From contig NC_022997.1 in NCBI RefSeq assembly GCF_000503895.1, forward strand, positions 764,501 through 828,500: a stretch of DNA of 64,000 bases, read 5' to 3'. The notes under the pieces were generated by a model. It saw only the letters and a list, made by a program, of their open reading frames with translations. It made no database searches and was not told the origin of the DNA. Of the stretch, positions 25,188 through 33,563 are shown piece by piece (the stretch's first letter is position 1; each line of letters starts with the position of its first letter). The translations under genes and the position numbers were made by a program. The DNA is from Hyphomicrobium nitrativorans NL23 (GTDB lineage: Bacteria > Pseudomonadota > Alphaproteobacteria > Rhizobiales > Hyphomicrobiaceae).

Positions 25188-25571
25188 TTAGCTCAGTACC
25201 GACGCGAAGATATGGCGTGCTTCCCGCTGCATTGCGGCTTCGGCCGAGTTCTGTGCGCGAGAGAAGAAAACACTCTCTGCTGCCGCACGCGCATCCATCC
25301 GCGCTAGGTTCAGGTCACGGATTTCTGGGGCCGATGAGAAAGCTTTCATTTTGCTGGAGGACGCCCGCATCTCAGCGCGTATGCGCGGTTGCGCAGCAAG
25401 GCGCCGCGCTTTGGCCTTCTCGAAGACGACCAGTGTCTCGCCGAGGCGTTGATGCATGGCCACGAATTCCGGCCGTGGCGTGGACCATTTCTGATCTGGC
25501 GCCAACGTCGCTACGCCGATTGCGATCGATCCTGCGATGACGTCACGACGTGTCAGCGTGTTCTCAGTCAT
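25188..25571 (-). CDS. Hypothetical protein with a Tat-like N-terminus
   Basis: The 127-residue protein begins with TRRDVIAGSIAIGVATLAP, which resembles a twin-arginine signal or an N-terminal membrane anchor. The rest is helical and basic (FEKAKARRLAAQPRIRAEMR). No family was recognised. It is the last gene of the mobile region, convergent with the relaxase gene and 249 bases from the tRNA gene. Confidence 0.55.
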   Translation of the reverse strand: MTENTLTRRDVIAGSIAIGVATLAPDQKWSTPRPEFVAMHQRLGETLVVFEKAKARRLAAQPRIRAEMRASSSKMKAFSSAPEIRDLNLARMDARAAAESVFFSRAQNSAEAAMQREARHIFASVLS

Positions 25572-25683
25572 TTGCTCGCCTCAACTGCTCGTCCTGCATC
25601 ATCTCTAACCCAGGATCAGGGAGCGATGATGGCGCAGCGGTATTGATGCCCGTGACAGACTCAATGCGGTGTCAGACGCCATT

Positions 25684-25775
25684 CCTGTCACGCACGAGCG
25701 TTGGGAACACGAACATGCGGGCACACCAAAACACCTGCCTAAGCCGGCCCCCGTGCGTGACAGGTGCGTGACAGG
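25684..25775. repeat. Three copies of a 12-bp motif beside the tRNA gene, candidate arm-type sites
   Basis: CCTGTCACGCAC at 25684-25695 is the exact reverse complement of GTGCGTGACAGG at 25753-25764, and the latter is repeated in tandem at 25764-25775. A partial copy, CGTGACAG, is at 25651-25658. The cluster is 45 bases from the 3' end of the tRNA-Ala gene. Such arrays of direct and inverted short repeats next to a tRNA 3' end are typical for arm-type binding sites of tyrosine integrases at an element end. Confidence 0.55.
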
Positions 25776-25819
25776 ATGGGTTATGCGTTGGTGGGGTTTA
25801 CGTAAGATCTTGATTTAAT

Positions 25820-25895
25820 TGGTGGAGCCGAGGGGAATCGAACCCCTGACCTCTGCAGTGCGATTGCAGCGCTCTCCCATCTGAGCTACGGCCCC
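25820..25895 (-). tRNA. tRNA-Ala(CGC)
   Basis: Read on the minus strand the 76-nt gene begins GGGGCCGTAGCTCAGATGGG and ends CGGCTCCACCA with an encoded CCA. The acceptor stem pairs 7 bp (one G-U), the anticodon stem is CTGCA/TGCAG, and the loop ATCGCAC gives anticodon CGC, which reads GCG (Ala). The T arm GGTTCGATTCC is intact. Its 3' end points to the mobile region, the usual orientation for an integration target. Confidence 0.95.
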
Positions 25896-26044
25896 GAACA
25901 GGGTTCGCGCATTTACCGTCCGCCTTTTGACCTTGTCAAGGAACTGGCGGGGGCGCTGCCTCCGATGGTTTGCAGTGACTTGCCGCCCCAAGCCGCAGCC
26001 GCTACACGTCGAGTGGCTCTCCGCGAATTCAGGACATCCGCCCC

Positions 26045-26335
26045 ATGCTCGAGCTGCTCGGCTTTATCAGCTACCTCATCACCCTCTATGTCTATGTCAT
26101 CATCGCTTCGGTCATCCTGAGCTGGCTGATGGCGTTCGGGGTGGTCAACCCCTACAATCGGTTCGTCAGTGCCCTGGATCAGGCGCTGCGGGCCGTGACC
26201 GAGCCGCTCTTGCGGCCCATCCGCAATGCGCTGCCCGATTTCGGCGGCATCGACTTTTCGCCGCTCATTCTCCTGCTGGGCTGCTTTTTCGTGCAGAGCG
26301 TGGTTCTGCCGAACGTCGCCAAGCTGTTCTTGTGA
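26045..26335 (+). CDS. yggT: YggT family membrane protein
   Basis: The 96-residue protein has the YggT pattern: a first long hydrophobic helix (ISYLITLYVYVIIASVILSWL), the conserved segment NPYNRFVSALDQALRAVTEPLLRPIRNALP, and a second helix after IDFSPLILLLGCFFVQ. Family members are small inner-membrane proteins linked to osmotic tolerance and, by context, to cell division. The TGA overlaps the GTG start of the DUF167 gene, a pairing also found in E. coli (yggT-yggU). Confidence 0.92.
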   Translation: MLELLGFISYLITLYVYVIIASVILSWLMAFGVVNPYNRFVSALDQALRAVTEPLLRPIRNALPDFGGIDFSPLILLLGCFFVQSVVLPNVAKLFL

Positions 26336-26682
26336 CGGCTGAGGGGGCCGGGATCGCTCATCCATCCCAGGTTCCCTGGCGGCGAGGGGCCGGGTGCGTC
26401 ATCGTGCGCGTGCGGATCACGCCAAAATCGTCCAAAGATGCAATTGACGGCGTCGAGGAGACGGCCGACGGGCCCGCCCTCAAGGCGCGAGTTCGTGCCG
26501 TGCCCGCCGACGGTGCCGCGAACGCCGCCCTGATGAAGCTCCTGGCCGAATGGCTCGGGGTGCCGAAAAGCAGCGTGGGATTGGCCCACGGCGGCAAATC
26601 GCGCGTGAAGTCGGTCGAAATCACCGGCAACGTGGAAGACATCGAAGCCCGGCTCGCCGCGCGGCTGGGTGGCGTCGTGTAA
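26332..26682 (+). CDS. yggU: DUF167 (YggU) family protein
   Basis: The 116-residue protein contains the DUF167 core [54 protein letters not shown] and [11 protein letters not shown]. The start is a GTG at 26332 that overlaps the yggT stop (GTGA) and restores the usual N-terminal PW segment; the longer open frame upstream overlaps yggT and is not real. The function of the family is unknown. It is conserved next to yggT. Confidence 0.88.
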   Translation: MTAEGAGIAHPSQVPWRRGAGCVIVRVRITPKSSKDAIDGVEETADGPALKARVRAVPADGAANAALMKLLAEWLGVPKSSVGLAHGGKSRVKSVEITGNVEDIEARLAARLGGVV

Positions 26683-26747
26683 TTTTTTTGGATTTGGATA
26701 CGGTTCGAGACCAACCGCTCAACGCAAGAAACGGAGGAGGGGAGCCC

Positions 26748-27623
26748 ATGGCAGCCCAGATCATCGATGGCAAGGCCATCGCAGCAGACGTCCGGAAGGA
26801 AGTGGCCGCCGATGTGAAGGCGCTGCAGGCGAGCCACGGGCTTACGCCGGGCCTCGCGGTGGTGCTCGTCGGCGAGGACCCGGCCAGCAAAGTGTACGTG
26901 AAGAACAAGGCCGCGCAGACCGTCGAGGTCGGCATGCAGTCGTTCGAATACAAACTGCCCGAGACCACCTCCGAGCATGAGATTCTCACCCTCGTCGAGC
27001 GGCTCAACGCAAGCCCTGAGGTGCACGGCATCCTGGTTCAGCTTCCGCTGCCCAAGCACGTCAACGCCGAGAAGGTGCTGAACTCCATCCATCCCGACAA
27101 GGACGTGGACGGGTTCCATCCGACGAACGTCGGCCGGCTCTGGATCGGCGAGCGTGCGCTCGTGCCCTGCACGCCGACCGGCTCGGCCATCCTTGCCAAG
27201 CGCGCCGCCCCCGATCTCAAGGGAATGAACGCGGTCGTCATCGGCCGCTCCAACATCGTCGGCAAGCCCATGGCGGCGCTGCTGCTGCGCGAAAGCTGCA
27301 CGGTGACGATTGCGCATTCGCAGACGAAGGATCTGCCGGGCGTCGTGCGCGAAGCGGATCTCGTGATTGCGGCCGTGGGCCGTCCGGAAATGGTGAAGGC
27401 CGACTGGATCAAGCCGGGCGCCATCGTGATCGACGTCGGCATCAACCGCGTGCCGAGCGAGAACGGCAAGACCAAGCTCGTGGGCGACGTGGCCTATGCC
27501 GAGTGCGCGGAGGTGGCGGGCGCCATCACGCCGGTGCCGGGCGGCGTCGGGCCGATGACGATTGCGTGCCTTTTGCAGAACACGGTCGTTGCGGCGAAGA
27601 TCCAGAAGGGCATCAAGGACTAA
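26748..27623 (+). CDS. folD: Bifunctional methylenetetrahydrofolate dehydrogenase/cyclohydrolase
   Basis: The 291-residue protein interconverts 5,10-methylene- and 10-formyl-tetrahydrofolate with NADP. Visible motifs are [16 protein letters not shown] (with the catalytic Lys), [21 protein letters not shown], the nucleotide-binding [17 protein letters not shown] and the C-terminal [25 protein letters not shown] precedes the ATG at 26748. A strong terminator follows. Confidence 0.96.
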   Translation: MAAQIIDGKAIAADVRKEVAADVKALQASHGLTPGLAVVLVGEDPASKVYVKNKAAQTVEVGMQSFEYKLPETTSEHEILTLVERLNASPEVHGILVQLPLPKHVNAEKVLNSIHPDKDVDGFHPTNVGRLWIGERALVPCTPTGSAILAKRAAPDLKGMNAVVIGRSNIVGKPMAALLLRESCTVTIAHSQTKDLPGVVREADLVIAAVGRPEMVKADWIKPGAIVIDVGINRVPSENGKTKLVGDVAYAECAEVAGAITPVPGGVGPMTIACLLQNTVVAAKIQKGIKD

Positions 27624-27652
27624 TCACGTCCGGAGTTTTCAAAGATCGAACG

Positions 27653-27680
27653 AAGGCCGGGGCGCGTTCCCCGGCCTTTT
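27653..27680 (+). terminator. Rho-independent terminator of folD
   Basis: AAGGCCGGGG (27653-27662) pairs with CCCCGGCCTT (27669-27678) around CGCGTT, followed by further T residues. It lies 30 bases after the folD stop. Confidence 0.85.
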
Positions 27681-27681
27681 C

Positions 27682-27722
27682 TAGAGCGTGATCAGTTTTG
27701 ATTGAATCGGGATCACGCTCTA
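27682..27722. repeat. Inverted repeat, probable dispersed palindromic element
   Basis: TAGAGCGTGATC (27682-27693) and GATCACGCTCTA (27711-27722) form perfect 12-bp arms around a 17-base AT-rich spacer. I recall very similar TAGAGCGTGATC elements dispersed between genes in Hyphomicrobiales. It stands directly after the folD terminator and downstream of the convergent gene at 27783. Confidence 0.65.
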
Positions 27723-27749
27723 TCTCTTTAGTCAGACCGATGATTCACG

Positions 27750-27785
27750 CTTCAGGCTGATAGGACCTGAAGCGATCATGGTCTA
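27750..27785. repeat. Dispersed hairpin repeat, copy 1
   Basis: The 36-base sequence begins with CTTCAGG and continues to CCTGAAGCGATCATGGTCTA; the arms CTTCAGG/CCTGAAG form a hairpin. It recurs with one deletion and one substitution at 31381-31415. Its last three bases provide the TAG stop of the minus-strand gene at 27783. Confidence 0.7.
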
Positions 27786-28916
27786 TTGGCCGAAGAGCGA
27801 CGTGAGCGAGAACGTCGAGGCGACGACGATCGGCGGGTTGCCGGCGACCTGCGGGTGCGGCTCGTCGATGTAGACGTGGAGGCCGGTGGCGCGGCCGTCC
27901 TTGATCAGCGACGACACGTAGGCCCAGCCCTTGGGTTCGAGGCCGATGCAGGCTTCGGACATCTCGCCCTTCAGGCGGACGTGGATCGCGATGTTGCCGC
28001 GCTTCAGGATTGCGGCCGTCTGTTCGGGCGTGAAGCGGTCGCGGTTCCAGAGCGTGCGCAGATAGACCGCCGCGACGTGGCGTTTGGTCTTCGGGCCCCA
28101 GCTCACCCGGTGTTTGGCGCTGCCGGCGAACGTGTATTCGCCCGGCGGCAAGGGACCGATGGCGCGGGCTGCGAAACAATCCGGGTCGGGATTGTTGCGG
28201 CAGACGTCGCGGCCGGAGAGACCCCAGGCGACGGTCTGGCCGTTTGCCGGGTCTCCCGGCGCGATGACGAACAGCCGGCCGGTGCGGATCGTGTAGCCAA
28301 GGCGGAAGCTCGGCGTCGAGGCGGGGACTTGCTGGACGACGTCCTGATACGGGCTGCAAATCTCGCCGCCGCTCAGCTTCCGCTTGAAGCCGTTGAGGCT
28401 GACGGTGACGTAGTCGACGCCGGGCGCGCAATCCCATTGCGGCAACCCGGAACGGCCCGCCAGCGAAATCGACGGTGGCTGCTGCTGGCGTTTCGGAGTT
28501 TTCGGCGTCGCCGCGGCGGAAGGTGCCTGCTTCGGCATGTTGAGCGTGGTGGTGGACCAAGCGTCGCCCACGGGCACTTCAGGTTGCTGGCGGACGCGCT
28601 CGCAGTCCTCGGACAGCTTGGGAGGCTGGATCTGCGTGGCTGCGAGGCGGCGTGCGACGGTGCTCGTCGCGCCTTTTTCGATGTAGGCGTGGATCAGCGC
28701 TGCCTGTACGTCGATCTGCTCTTCCGAGAGCTCGAAGATGCAGTCCTCGTAGAGCTGGTCGCCCACCTGGCTGAATATGTGGGCGATTTCGTCGGCGGCG
28801 GGCAGGCCGGGGGCGGCATCGCGCGGCGGTTCCGCGAGACTCGGGAGGGCCGAAGCCAGGAGAAGGCCCGCGGCAGCCGCGAGCACCCATCTCATCGTTT
28901 TACTCATCGACGTCAT
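27783..28916 (-). CDS. Exported L,D-transpeptidase-like (DUF2778/Tlde1-like) protein
   Basis: The 377-residue protein has a signal peptide (MRWVLAAAAGLLLASALPSLA), a helical N-terminal domain of about 90 residues, a Pro/Gln-rich linker, and a C-terminal domain with AIGPLPPGEYTFAG, then GNIAIHVRLKGEMSEACIGL. The spacing of His and Cys in IAIH and SEACIGL resembles the catalytic dyad of L,D-transpeptidase folds and of the DUF2778/Tlde1 group. A role in peptidoglycan is inferred. The start is 28916 or 28907; the frame stays open to 29576 but overlaps comM there. No secretion-system genes are adjacent. Confidence 0.7.
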   Translation of the reverse strand: MTSMSKTMRWVLAAAAGLLLASALPSLAEPPRDAAPGLPAADEIAHIFSQVGDQLYEDCIFELSEEQIDVQAALIHAYIEKGATSTVARRLAATQIQPPKLSEDCERVRQQPEVPVGDAWSTTTLNMPKQAPSAAATPKTPKRQQQPPSISLAGRSGLPQWDCAPGVDYVTVSLNGFKRKLSGGEICSPYQDVVQQVPASTPSFRLGYTIRTGRLFVIAPGDPANGQTVAWGLSGRDVCRNNPDPDCFAARAIGPLPPGEYTFAGSAKHRVSWGPKTKRHVAAVYLRTLWNRDRFTPEQTAAILKRGNIAIHVRLKGEMSEACIGLEPKGWAYVSSLIKDGRATGLHVYIDEPHPQVAGNPPIVVASTFSLTSLFGQ

Positions 28917-29086
28917 TTCAGGCACGCGATGCTCGCCATGCGGGCCGACGGGGTGATGCCAAAGCGCGGCAGGCCAAATTCCGACGGGCCACTTTTCCGG
29001 ACGCTTTTCTACGTCATGAGTCGGGGTGAGAGTAAGGCCGGTGGCGCCGGAAAGCCGGGGGGCGCAACGGCAGGCTGCCTCTGGCC

Positions 29087-30619
29087 TCATTGGACACGCT
29101 CCTGGCGCAGCGTTTCGCCGCGATAGGAGAGCGCCTCTGCAACATGAATACGGCCAACCGTCTCGGCCGCGTCGAGATCCGCCAGGGTGCGGGCAACGCG
29201 CAAGGTCCGGTGGTAGCCGCGCGCGGAGAGTTTCAGGGTGTCGGCGGCGCTGCGGATCAGGGCCAAGCCGGCGTCGTCCGGCTGGGCGATCTTTTCGAGC
29301 AGCGTGCCGGAGCATTGCGCATTCGTGCGCAAGCTGGCGGCGCTGTGCTCGACGAAGCGGGCGCGCTGACGTTCGCGTGCGGCGGTGACGCGGGCGCGGA
29401 CCTCGGCGCTGCCCTCCTTCGGGGGTGGCAGGACGAGGTCGGCCGCGGAGACGGCGGGGACCTCGATCTGAAGGTCGATGCGGTCGAGCAGCGGCCCCGA
29501 GATGCGCGCCTGGTAATCGGCCGCGCAGCGCGGTCCGCGTTTGCAGGTCTGTCCCGGTCCGCCGCCGCATCGGCACGGGTTCATCGCGGCCACGAGTTGG
29601 AGGCGCGCCGGATAGGCGACGCGGTGGTTGGCACGGGCGATGATCAGCTCGCCCGTTTCGAGCGGCTGGCGCAAGGCATCCAGCACCGAGGGCTGGAATT
29701 CGGGCAACTCGTCGAGGAACAGCACGCCGAGGTGGGCGAGGCTCGCTTCGCCAGGGCGCGGGCGCGTGCCGCCGCCGACGAGAGCGGCCATGCTCGCCGA
29801 GTGATGGGGCGCGCGGAAGGGCCGTTCGGTGCAGAGCTTTCCACCCATGAGCTCGCCCGCGAGGCTGTGCACCATCGAAACTTCCAACATCTCTTCGGAT
29901 GCAAGTGGCGGCAGGATGGATGACAGGCGCTGGGCGAGCATGGATTTACCCGATCCCGCGGGGCCGACCATCAAGAGGTTGTGTCCGCCTGCGGCGGCGA
30001 CTTCGAGCGCGCGCTTCGCGCTTTCCTGGCCGCGCACGTCGCGCAAATCGGGGTGCACGGTGCCGCTCTCGTTTCGAGTGAGCGCGGGCTTCGGCCGGGA
30101 CAGCGCTTGTAGGCCCTTGAAGTGATTGACGAGGGAGAGGAGATGCGGGGCGGCCAGGATGTCCGCGTCGTCGCCCGCCCAAGCCGCTTCCGGGCCGCAG
30201 GCTTCCGGGCAGATGAGCCCTTTGTCGATGGCGTTGGCGCCGATTGCGGCGGGCAACGCGCCGGGGACGGGACGTATGGCGCCGTCGAGGGCGAGTTCGC
30301 CGATGGCGGCGTAGCGTTCGATCGCGTCCGGCGCGATAGCCTCCATGGCGACCATGAGCGCAAGCGCGATGGGAAGATCGAAGTGGCTGCCTTCTTTCGG
30401 GAGATCGGCGGGCGCGAGGTTGATGGTGACGTGCTTATAGGGAAGCCCCAGGCCCACGGCATGCAGCGCGTTGCGAATGCGTTCGCGGCTTTCGGCCACC
30501 GCCTTGTCCGGCAATCCGACGATCATGAACGCCTGCGCGCCGGGCGTAATGCGCACCTGCACGTCCACAGGGCGCGCTTCCACGCCCACGAACGCCATGG
30601 TGGCAATGGTGCCGTACAT
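29087..30619 (-). CDS. comM: YifB/ComM-family Mg-chelatase-like AAA ATPase
   Basis: The 510-residue protein has all three family parts: an N-terminal ChlI domain (VEARPVDVQVRITPG, FMIVGLPDKAVAESRERIRNAL), the AAA core with Walker A GPAGSGKSMLAQRL, Walker B GVLFLDELPEF and NPCRCGGGPGQTC zinc-like cysteines, and the C-terminal helicase-associated domain (SARGYHRTLRVARTLADLD). ComM promotes branch migration during natural transformation; in non-competent bacteria the role is unclear. Confidence 0.93.
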   Translation of the reverse strand: MYGTIATMAFVGVEARPVDVQVRITPGAQAFMIVGLPDKAVAESRERIRNALHAVGLGLPYKHVTINLAPADLPKEGSHFDLPIALALMVAMEAIAPDAIERYAAIGELALDGAIRPVPGALPAAIGANAIDKGLICPEACGPEAAWAGDDADILAAPHLLSLVNHFKGLQALSRPKPALTRNESGTVHPDLRDVRGQESAKRALEVAAAGGHNLLMVGPAGSGKSMLAQRLSSILPPLASEEMLEVSMVHSLAGELMGGKLCTERPFRAPHHSASMAALVGGGTRPRPGEASLAHLGVLFLDELPEFQPSVLDALRQPLETGELIIARANHRVAYPARLQLVAAMNPCRCGGGPGQTCKRGPRCAADYQARISGPLLDRIDLQIEVPAVSAADLVLPPPKEGSAEVRARVTAARERQRARFVEHSAASLRTNAQCSGTLLEKIAQPDDAGLALIRSAADTLKLSARGYHRTLRVARTLADLDAAETVGRIHVAEALSYRGETLRQERVQ

Positions 30620-30818
30620 TCCGACGGGTCCCCGTTTCTCCGTCCAGGGAGCGTATGCGGGCGGAGGTTCTCTCGCAACCGTCGGTACGATGCCGGGCGC
30701 GTGCCGTACGAAATATATTGCGGCGGAGAGGGATCATTTCGTGCTGCCAGACGTTGTCGCTGCTTCGTCGAATGTTTTGCAACAACCCTGTGTCTCGTAT
30801 CGTTGACGGAGCAGACGC

Positions 30819-31367
30819 ATGGGCCTGGATGCCCCCCGCGCCGACACGATCGCCAGCCATTTCGGATGGTTCCCGTTGTTCGCAGTTGCGATCTTTTTTG
30901 CGGCCGCGGCGAGCGACGGGGCGGAAGAGCGCGAGCATAAGTCCGTGGCGCTTCTTGCCGTGGATTACAGTAGCGGCAGCGCGCCATCTGCACCTGCGAG
31001 CGCGGCAGAGCAGGCCCGCATCGCTGCAATTCAAGCGCAATTCCAGGATCGGCTGGCCGAAAGCGGACGCTTCACGTTCGTGACCGTTCCGCCTGCGGTT
31101 CGGGCGCGGATCGATCAGGACCAGGCCATCGGCGCATGCGGCGGGTGCGAAATCACCTACGGCCGGGAGCTTGGCGGCGACGTGGTCGCGTGGATCAACG
31201 TGCAGAAGGTGTCGAGCCTTATCCTCAGCGTGAACGTCACCGTGGCGGATGTGGATACGCAGAGGATCAAGTTCGTGCGCAGCGTGGACATCCGCAGCGA
31301 CGACAAGAGCTGGTCCAGAAGCCTCGATTATCTCATAAAGCACCATCTTCTGGAGACGCCGATCTAG
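30819..31367 (+). CDS. Exported DUF3280/DUF2380-like protein
   Basis: The 182-residue protein has an N-terminal hydrophobic export segment (FGWFPLFAVAIFFAAAASDG) and a domain with VALLAVDY, LAESGRFTFVTVP, CGGCEITYGRELGGDVVAWINVQKVS and VSSLILSVNVTVADV. I recall the CGGCE-GRELG pattern from the DUF3280/DUF2380 group in Hyphomicrobiales, sometimes linked to methanol-metabolism gene neighbourhoods. The biochemical role is unknown. The gene is divergent from comM. Confidence 0.7.
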   Translation: MGLDAPRADTIASHFGWFPLFAVAIFFAAAASDGAEEREHKSVALLAVDYSSGSAPSAPASAAEQARIAAIQAQFQDRLAESGRFTFVTVPPAVRARIDQDQAIGACGGCEITYGRELGGDVVAWINVQKVSSLILSVNVTVADVDTQRIKFVRSVDIRSDDKSWSRSLDYLIKHHLLETPI

Positions 31368-31380
31368 GTGCTTTATAGAC

Positions 31381-31415
31381 CTTCAGGCTGCTAGGCCTGA
31401 AGCGATCATGGTCTA
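31381..31415. repeat. Dispersed hairpin repeat, copy 2
   Basis: Matches 27750-27785 with one substitution (CTGCTAGG for CTGATAGG) and one deleted base, ending in the same CCTGAAGCGATCATGGTCTA. It lies 13 bases after the stop of the preceding gene, so both copies are at 3' ends of genes. Confidence 0.7.
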
Positions 31416-31447
31416 AGATCGCTCATTGGGTTTCGTGAGGATATGCC

Positions 31448-31882
31448 ATGAGCGTTTCGCTGTGCCGCCGCCTGTCTGCGACTGCGGGCCCGTGCTTCGC
31501 GGTTGCGATGTCTCTGACGATTGCAGGGGGCGCTCTCGCGGACGAGAAGATCCCCAATCTGGTCGGAACGTGGGTTGGAGAAAACCGCACGATTTCCGAC
31601 AAGAAAGGCTTCAGCGACTGGGGCACCAAGAAGGTGGAAATCACCGAGCAACGGGACCGGCGCTTCAAAGGCCATTTCACCTACGCCGAGGGGACGAAGC
31701 ATTTCTTCGGGATCATCTACCCGGATAACGAGACCTTCACGTGGGTGGCGTCCGACAGCAAGGGCTACAACCATGGCCGCGTGCTTGGGCCCGGCCGGAT
31801 CGGCGCCTGCTACATCGAATCCGGCGACGAGGCGACGGCCGGTTGCGCGGACATGAAGCGGAAGGGTGCGGGCCACGAGTGA
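31448..31882 (+). CDS. Small exported protein of unknown function
   Basis: The 144-residue protein has a signal peptide ending near GGALADEK. The mature part is rich in short beta-strand patterns (LVGTWVGENRTIS, KKVEITEQRDRRFKGHFTY, ETFTWVASDSKGYNHGRVLG) that suggest a small beta-barrel. Two cysteines near the C-terminus could form a disulfide. Similar proteins appear in Hyphomicrobiales genomes without assigned function. Confidence 0.7.
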   Translation: MSVSLCRRLSATAGPCFAVAMSLTIAGGALADEKIPNLVGTWVGENRTISDKKGFSDWGTKKVEITEQRDRRFKGHFTYAEGTKHFFGIIYPDNETFTWVASDSKGYNHGRVLGPGRIGACYIESGDEATAGCADMKRKGAGHE

Positions 31883-31905
31883 CGTCGCGTGAGAGGCGTA
31901 TGCGT

Positions 31906-32859
31906 TCAGCGCGCTTTCTGCGCGACCTTGTTCTCGATGGCATCCCATATGAGCGAAGCGATATCGGCGCCGCCGAAGTCTTTCACCTGGCGGATGCCCG
32001 TGGGAGACGTAACGTTGATCTCGGTAAGATAGCCGCCGATGACGTCGATGCCGGTGAAGATGAGGCCGCGGGCCTTGAGCTCGGGGGCGAGGCGCGCGCA
32101 GATCTCGCGTTCGCGCTCGGTGAGATCGGTGCGGTGCGCCGTCCCGCCGACGTGCAGATTGGAGCGCGTTTCGCCCGCTGGCGGCACGCGGTTGATTGCG
32201 CCCGCCACCTCGCCGTCCACCAGGATGATGCGCTTGTCGCCGCCGCGCACCTCGGGCCGGTATTCCTGCACCATGAACGGTTCGCGGAACACGGTCTGGA
32301 ACAGCTCGACCAGGGAGCCGAGGTTCGTGTCGTCGGGTGCAACGCGGAACACGCTCGCGCCGCCGTTGCCGTAGAGCGGCTTCAGAATGATGTCCTTGTG
32401 CGCGCGGCGGAAGGCCAGCACATCGTCAAGCGAGCGCGTGACGAGGGTCGCCGGCATCAGGTCCAGGAAGTCGAGGACGAAGATTTTCTCGGGCGCGTTG
32501 CGCACGTGCGCGGGGTCGTTGACGACGAGCGTCTTCGGGTGGATGCGCTCCAGGAGATGCGTGGTCGTGATGTAGGCCATGTCGAAGGGCGGATCCTGGC
32601 GCAGCAGCACCACGTCCCACTCCGCGAGGTTTTCGCGGCTTGCCCGGCCGAGGCGATAGTGATCGCCGATTTTGTCGACCACGCTCAACGCGTGGCCTGT
32701 GGCCATCAGATCGCGGCCGTCGAGCGCGAGGTTCTGTGGCGTATAATAGAAGATCTCATGGCCGCGGCGTTCCGCTTCGAGCAGGATCGCGAAGGTGCTG
32801 TCGCCGCGAATGTCGATCCGCTCGATGGGGTCCATCTGGCAGGCAATGCGGAGGGGCAT
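31906..32859 (-). CDS. gshB: Glutathione synthetase
   Basis: The 317-residue protein catalyses ATP-dependent joining of gamma-glutamylcysteine and glycine. Typical motifs are [21 protein letters not shown] at the N-terminus, [12 protein letters not shown], the ATP-grasp segment [40 protein letters not shown] and the metal-binding ending [21 protein letters not shown]. The length equals that of the E. coli enzyme. In many alphaproteobacteria it is near yraN and rsmI; here four genes intervene. Confidence 0.96.
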   Translation of the reverse strand: MPLRIACQMDPIERIDIRGDSTFAILLEAERRGHEIFYYTPQNLALDGRDLMATGHALSVVDKIGDHYRLGRASRENLAEWDVVLLRQDPPFDMAYITTTHLLERIHPKTLVVNDPAHVRNAPEKIFVLDFLDLMPATLVTRSLDDVLAFRRAHKDIILKPLYGNGGASVFRVAPDDTNLGSLVELFQTVFREPFMVQEYRPEVRGGDKRIILVDGEVAGAINRVPPAGETRSNLHVGGTAHRTDLTEREREICARLAPELKARGLIFTGIDVIGGYLTEINVTSPTGIRQVKDFGGADIASLIWDAIENKVAQKAR

Positions 32860-32978
32860 GTTGGTCTCACGGGATCGTGGTTCGGATCGCGCTGAGGCTT
32901 ACCACGAGATGCGCATGAATGCGCAACGGCGGAATTCGCCGATGCGGGCACACTCTCCCGAAACGCTCGATGTGCGCG

Positions 32979-33419
32979 TTACCAGCGCGGGCCGAGATAG
33001 GGCGGGAGGTAGCGGGCGTCGGCACAGCCTTCGCCGTCCCAGTAGCGGTATTTTCCGCAGGATGCCGGCCGGGGCGGGCCGCCCCAGGGCGCGACCTGCC
33101 AACCATAGACGGGCGGCGTGTAGACGGTTAGCGGCGGGGCCGGGAGCGGCCGGCGATATTCGACGACGGGAGGCGGCAAGTCCGGCACGCGATAGATACG
33201 CGCGGGCTGCGGCGGGACGTAGTAGACGCCGCCGTCATCGTAATAATCGTCCTTGAAACTGCGATGGCGGCGGTGGCGCACGTCGATGAGCGACGCATTG
33301 TCTTTCGACGCAAAGGCGGCTGCCGGAAGAGGCGGCGCGGCGTTTGTGGCGCCTGCAACGCAAAGAACTCCTGCGCCTGCGAGGAGGCTGCTCAACATCG
33401 TACGGGCGATCACACGCAT
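32979..33419 (-). CDS. Small exported Pro/Tyr-rich protein
   Basis: The 146-residue protein has a signal peptide (TMLSSLLAGAGVLCVAGATNAA), a basic His/Arg patch (DVRHRRHRSFKDD) and a Pro/Tyr-rich tail that ends with CGKYRYWDGEGCADARY, where two cysteines may pair. Such short exported proteins with a final Cys-Tyr-Trp motif are common in Hyphomicrobiales. No function is known. Confidence 0.65.
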   Translation of the reverse strand: MRVIARTMLSSLLAGAGVLCVAGATNAAPPLPAAAFASKDNASLIDVRHRRHRSFKDDYYDDGGVYYVPPQPARIYRVPDLPPPVVEYRRPLPAPPLTVYTPPVYGWQVAPWGGPPRPASCGKYRYWDGEGCADARYLPPYLGPRW

Positions 33420-33480
33420 TACCGAACTCCATGATCCCCCATGTGCGGATCATCATAACGCGCGTGTGTGTCGAAGTCCT

Positions 33481-33556
33481 CGCCGGCGCTCGGGAAAGCG
33501 CCGGCGAAATGCCGTTAATCTTGATTCCTGGTGACTAAACCCGACGGGTTTAGTCA
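33481..33556 (-). terminator. Two perfect hairpins after the PNPOx-family gene
   Basis: TGACTAAACCC (33532-33542) pairs with GGGTTTAGTCA (33546-33556) around GAC, and CGCCGGCGCT (33481-33490) pairs with AGCGCCGGCG (33497-33506). Both lie just after the stop of the minus-strand gene ending at 33564 and upstream of the gene starting at 33419. The first can act as a terminator; the second may protect the transcript end or serve as a backup. Confidence 0.55.
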
Positions 33557-33563
33557 TGCGGAC

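Noticed and set aside
1-25800. Intact self-transmissible conjugative element
   Set aside because: Only relaxase, MobC and coupling protein are visible; no mating-pair formation genes occur in the window.
28917-29576. Upstream extension of the transpeptidase-like frame by more than 200 codons
   Set aside because: It overlaps the comM gene, is very Arg-rich, and would hide the clear signal peptide at 28916.
29090-29923. Long plus-strand frames opposite comM and other high-GC genes
   Set aside because: They mirror well-defined genes, have Arg/Gly/Ala-rich translations and no independent evidence.
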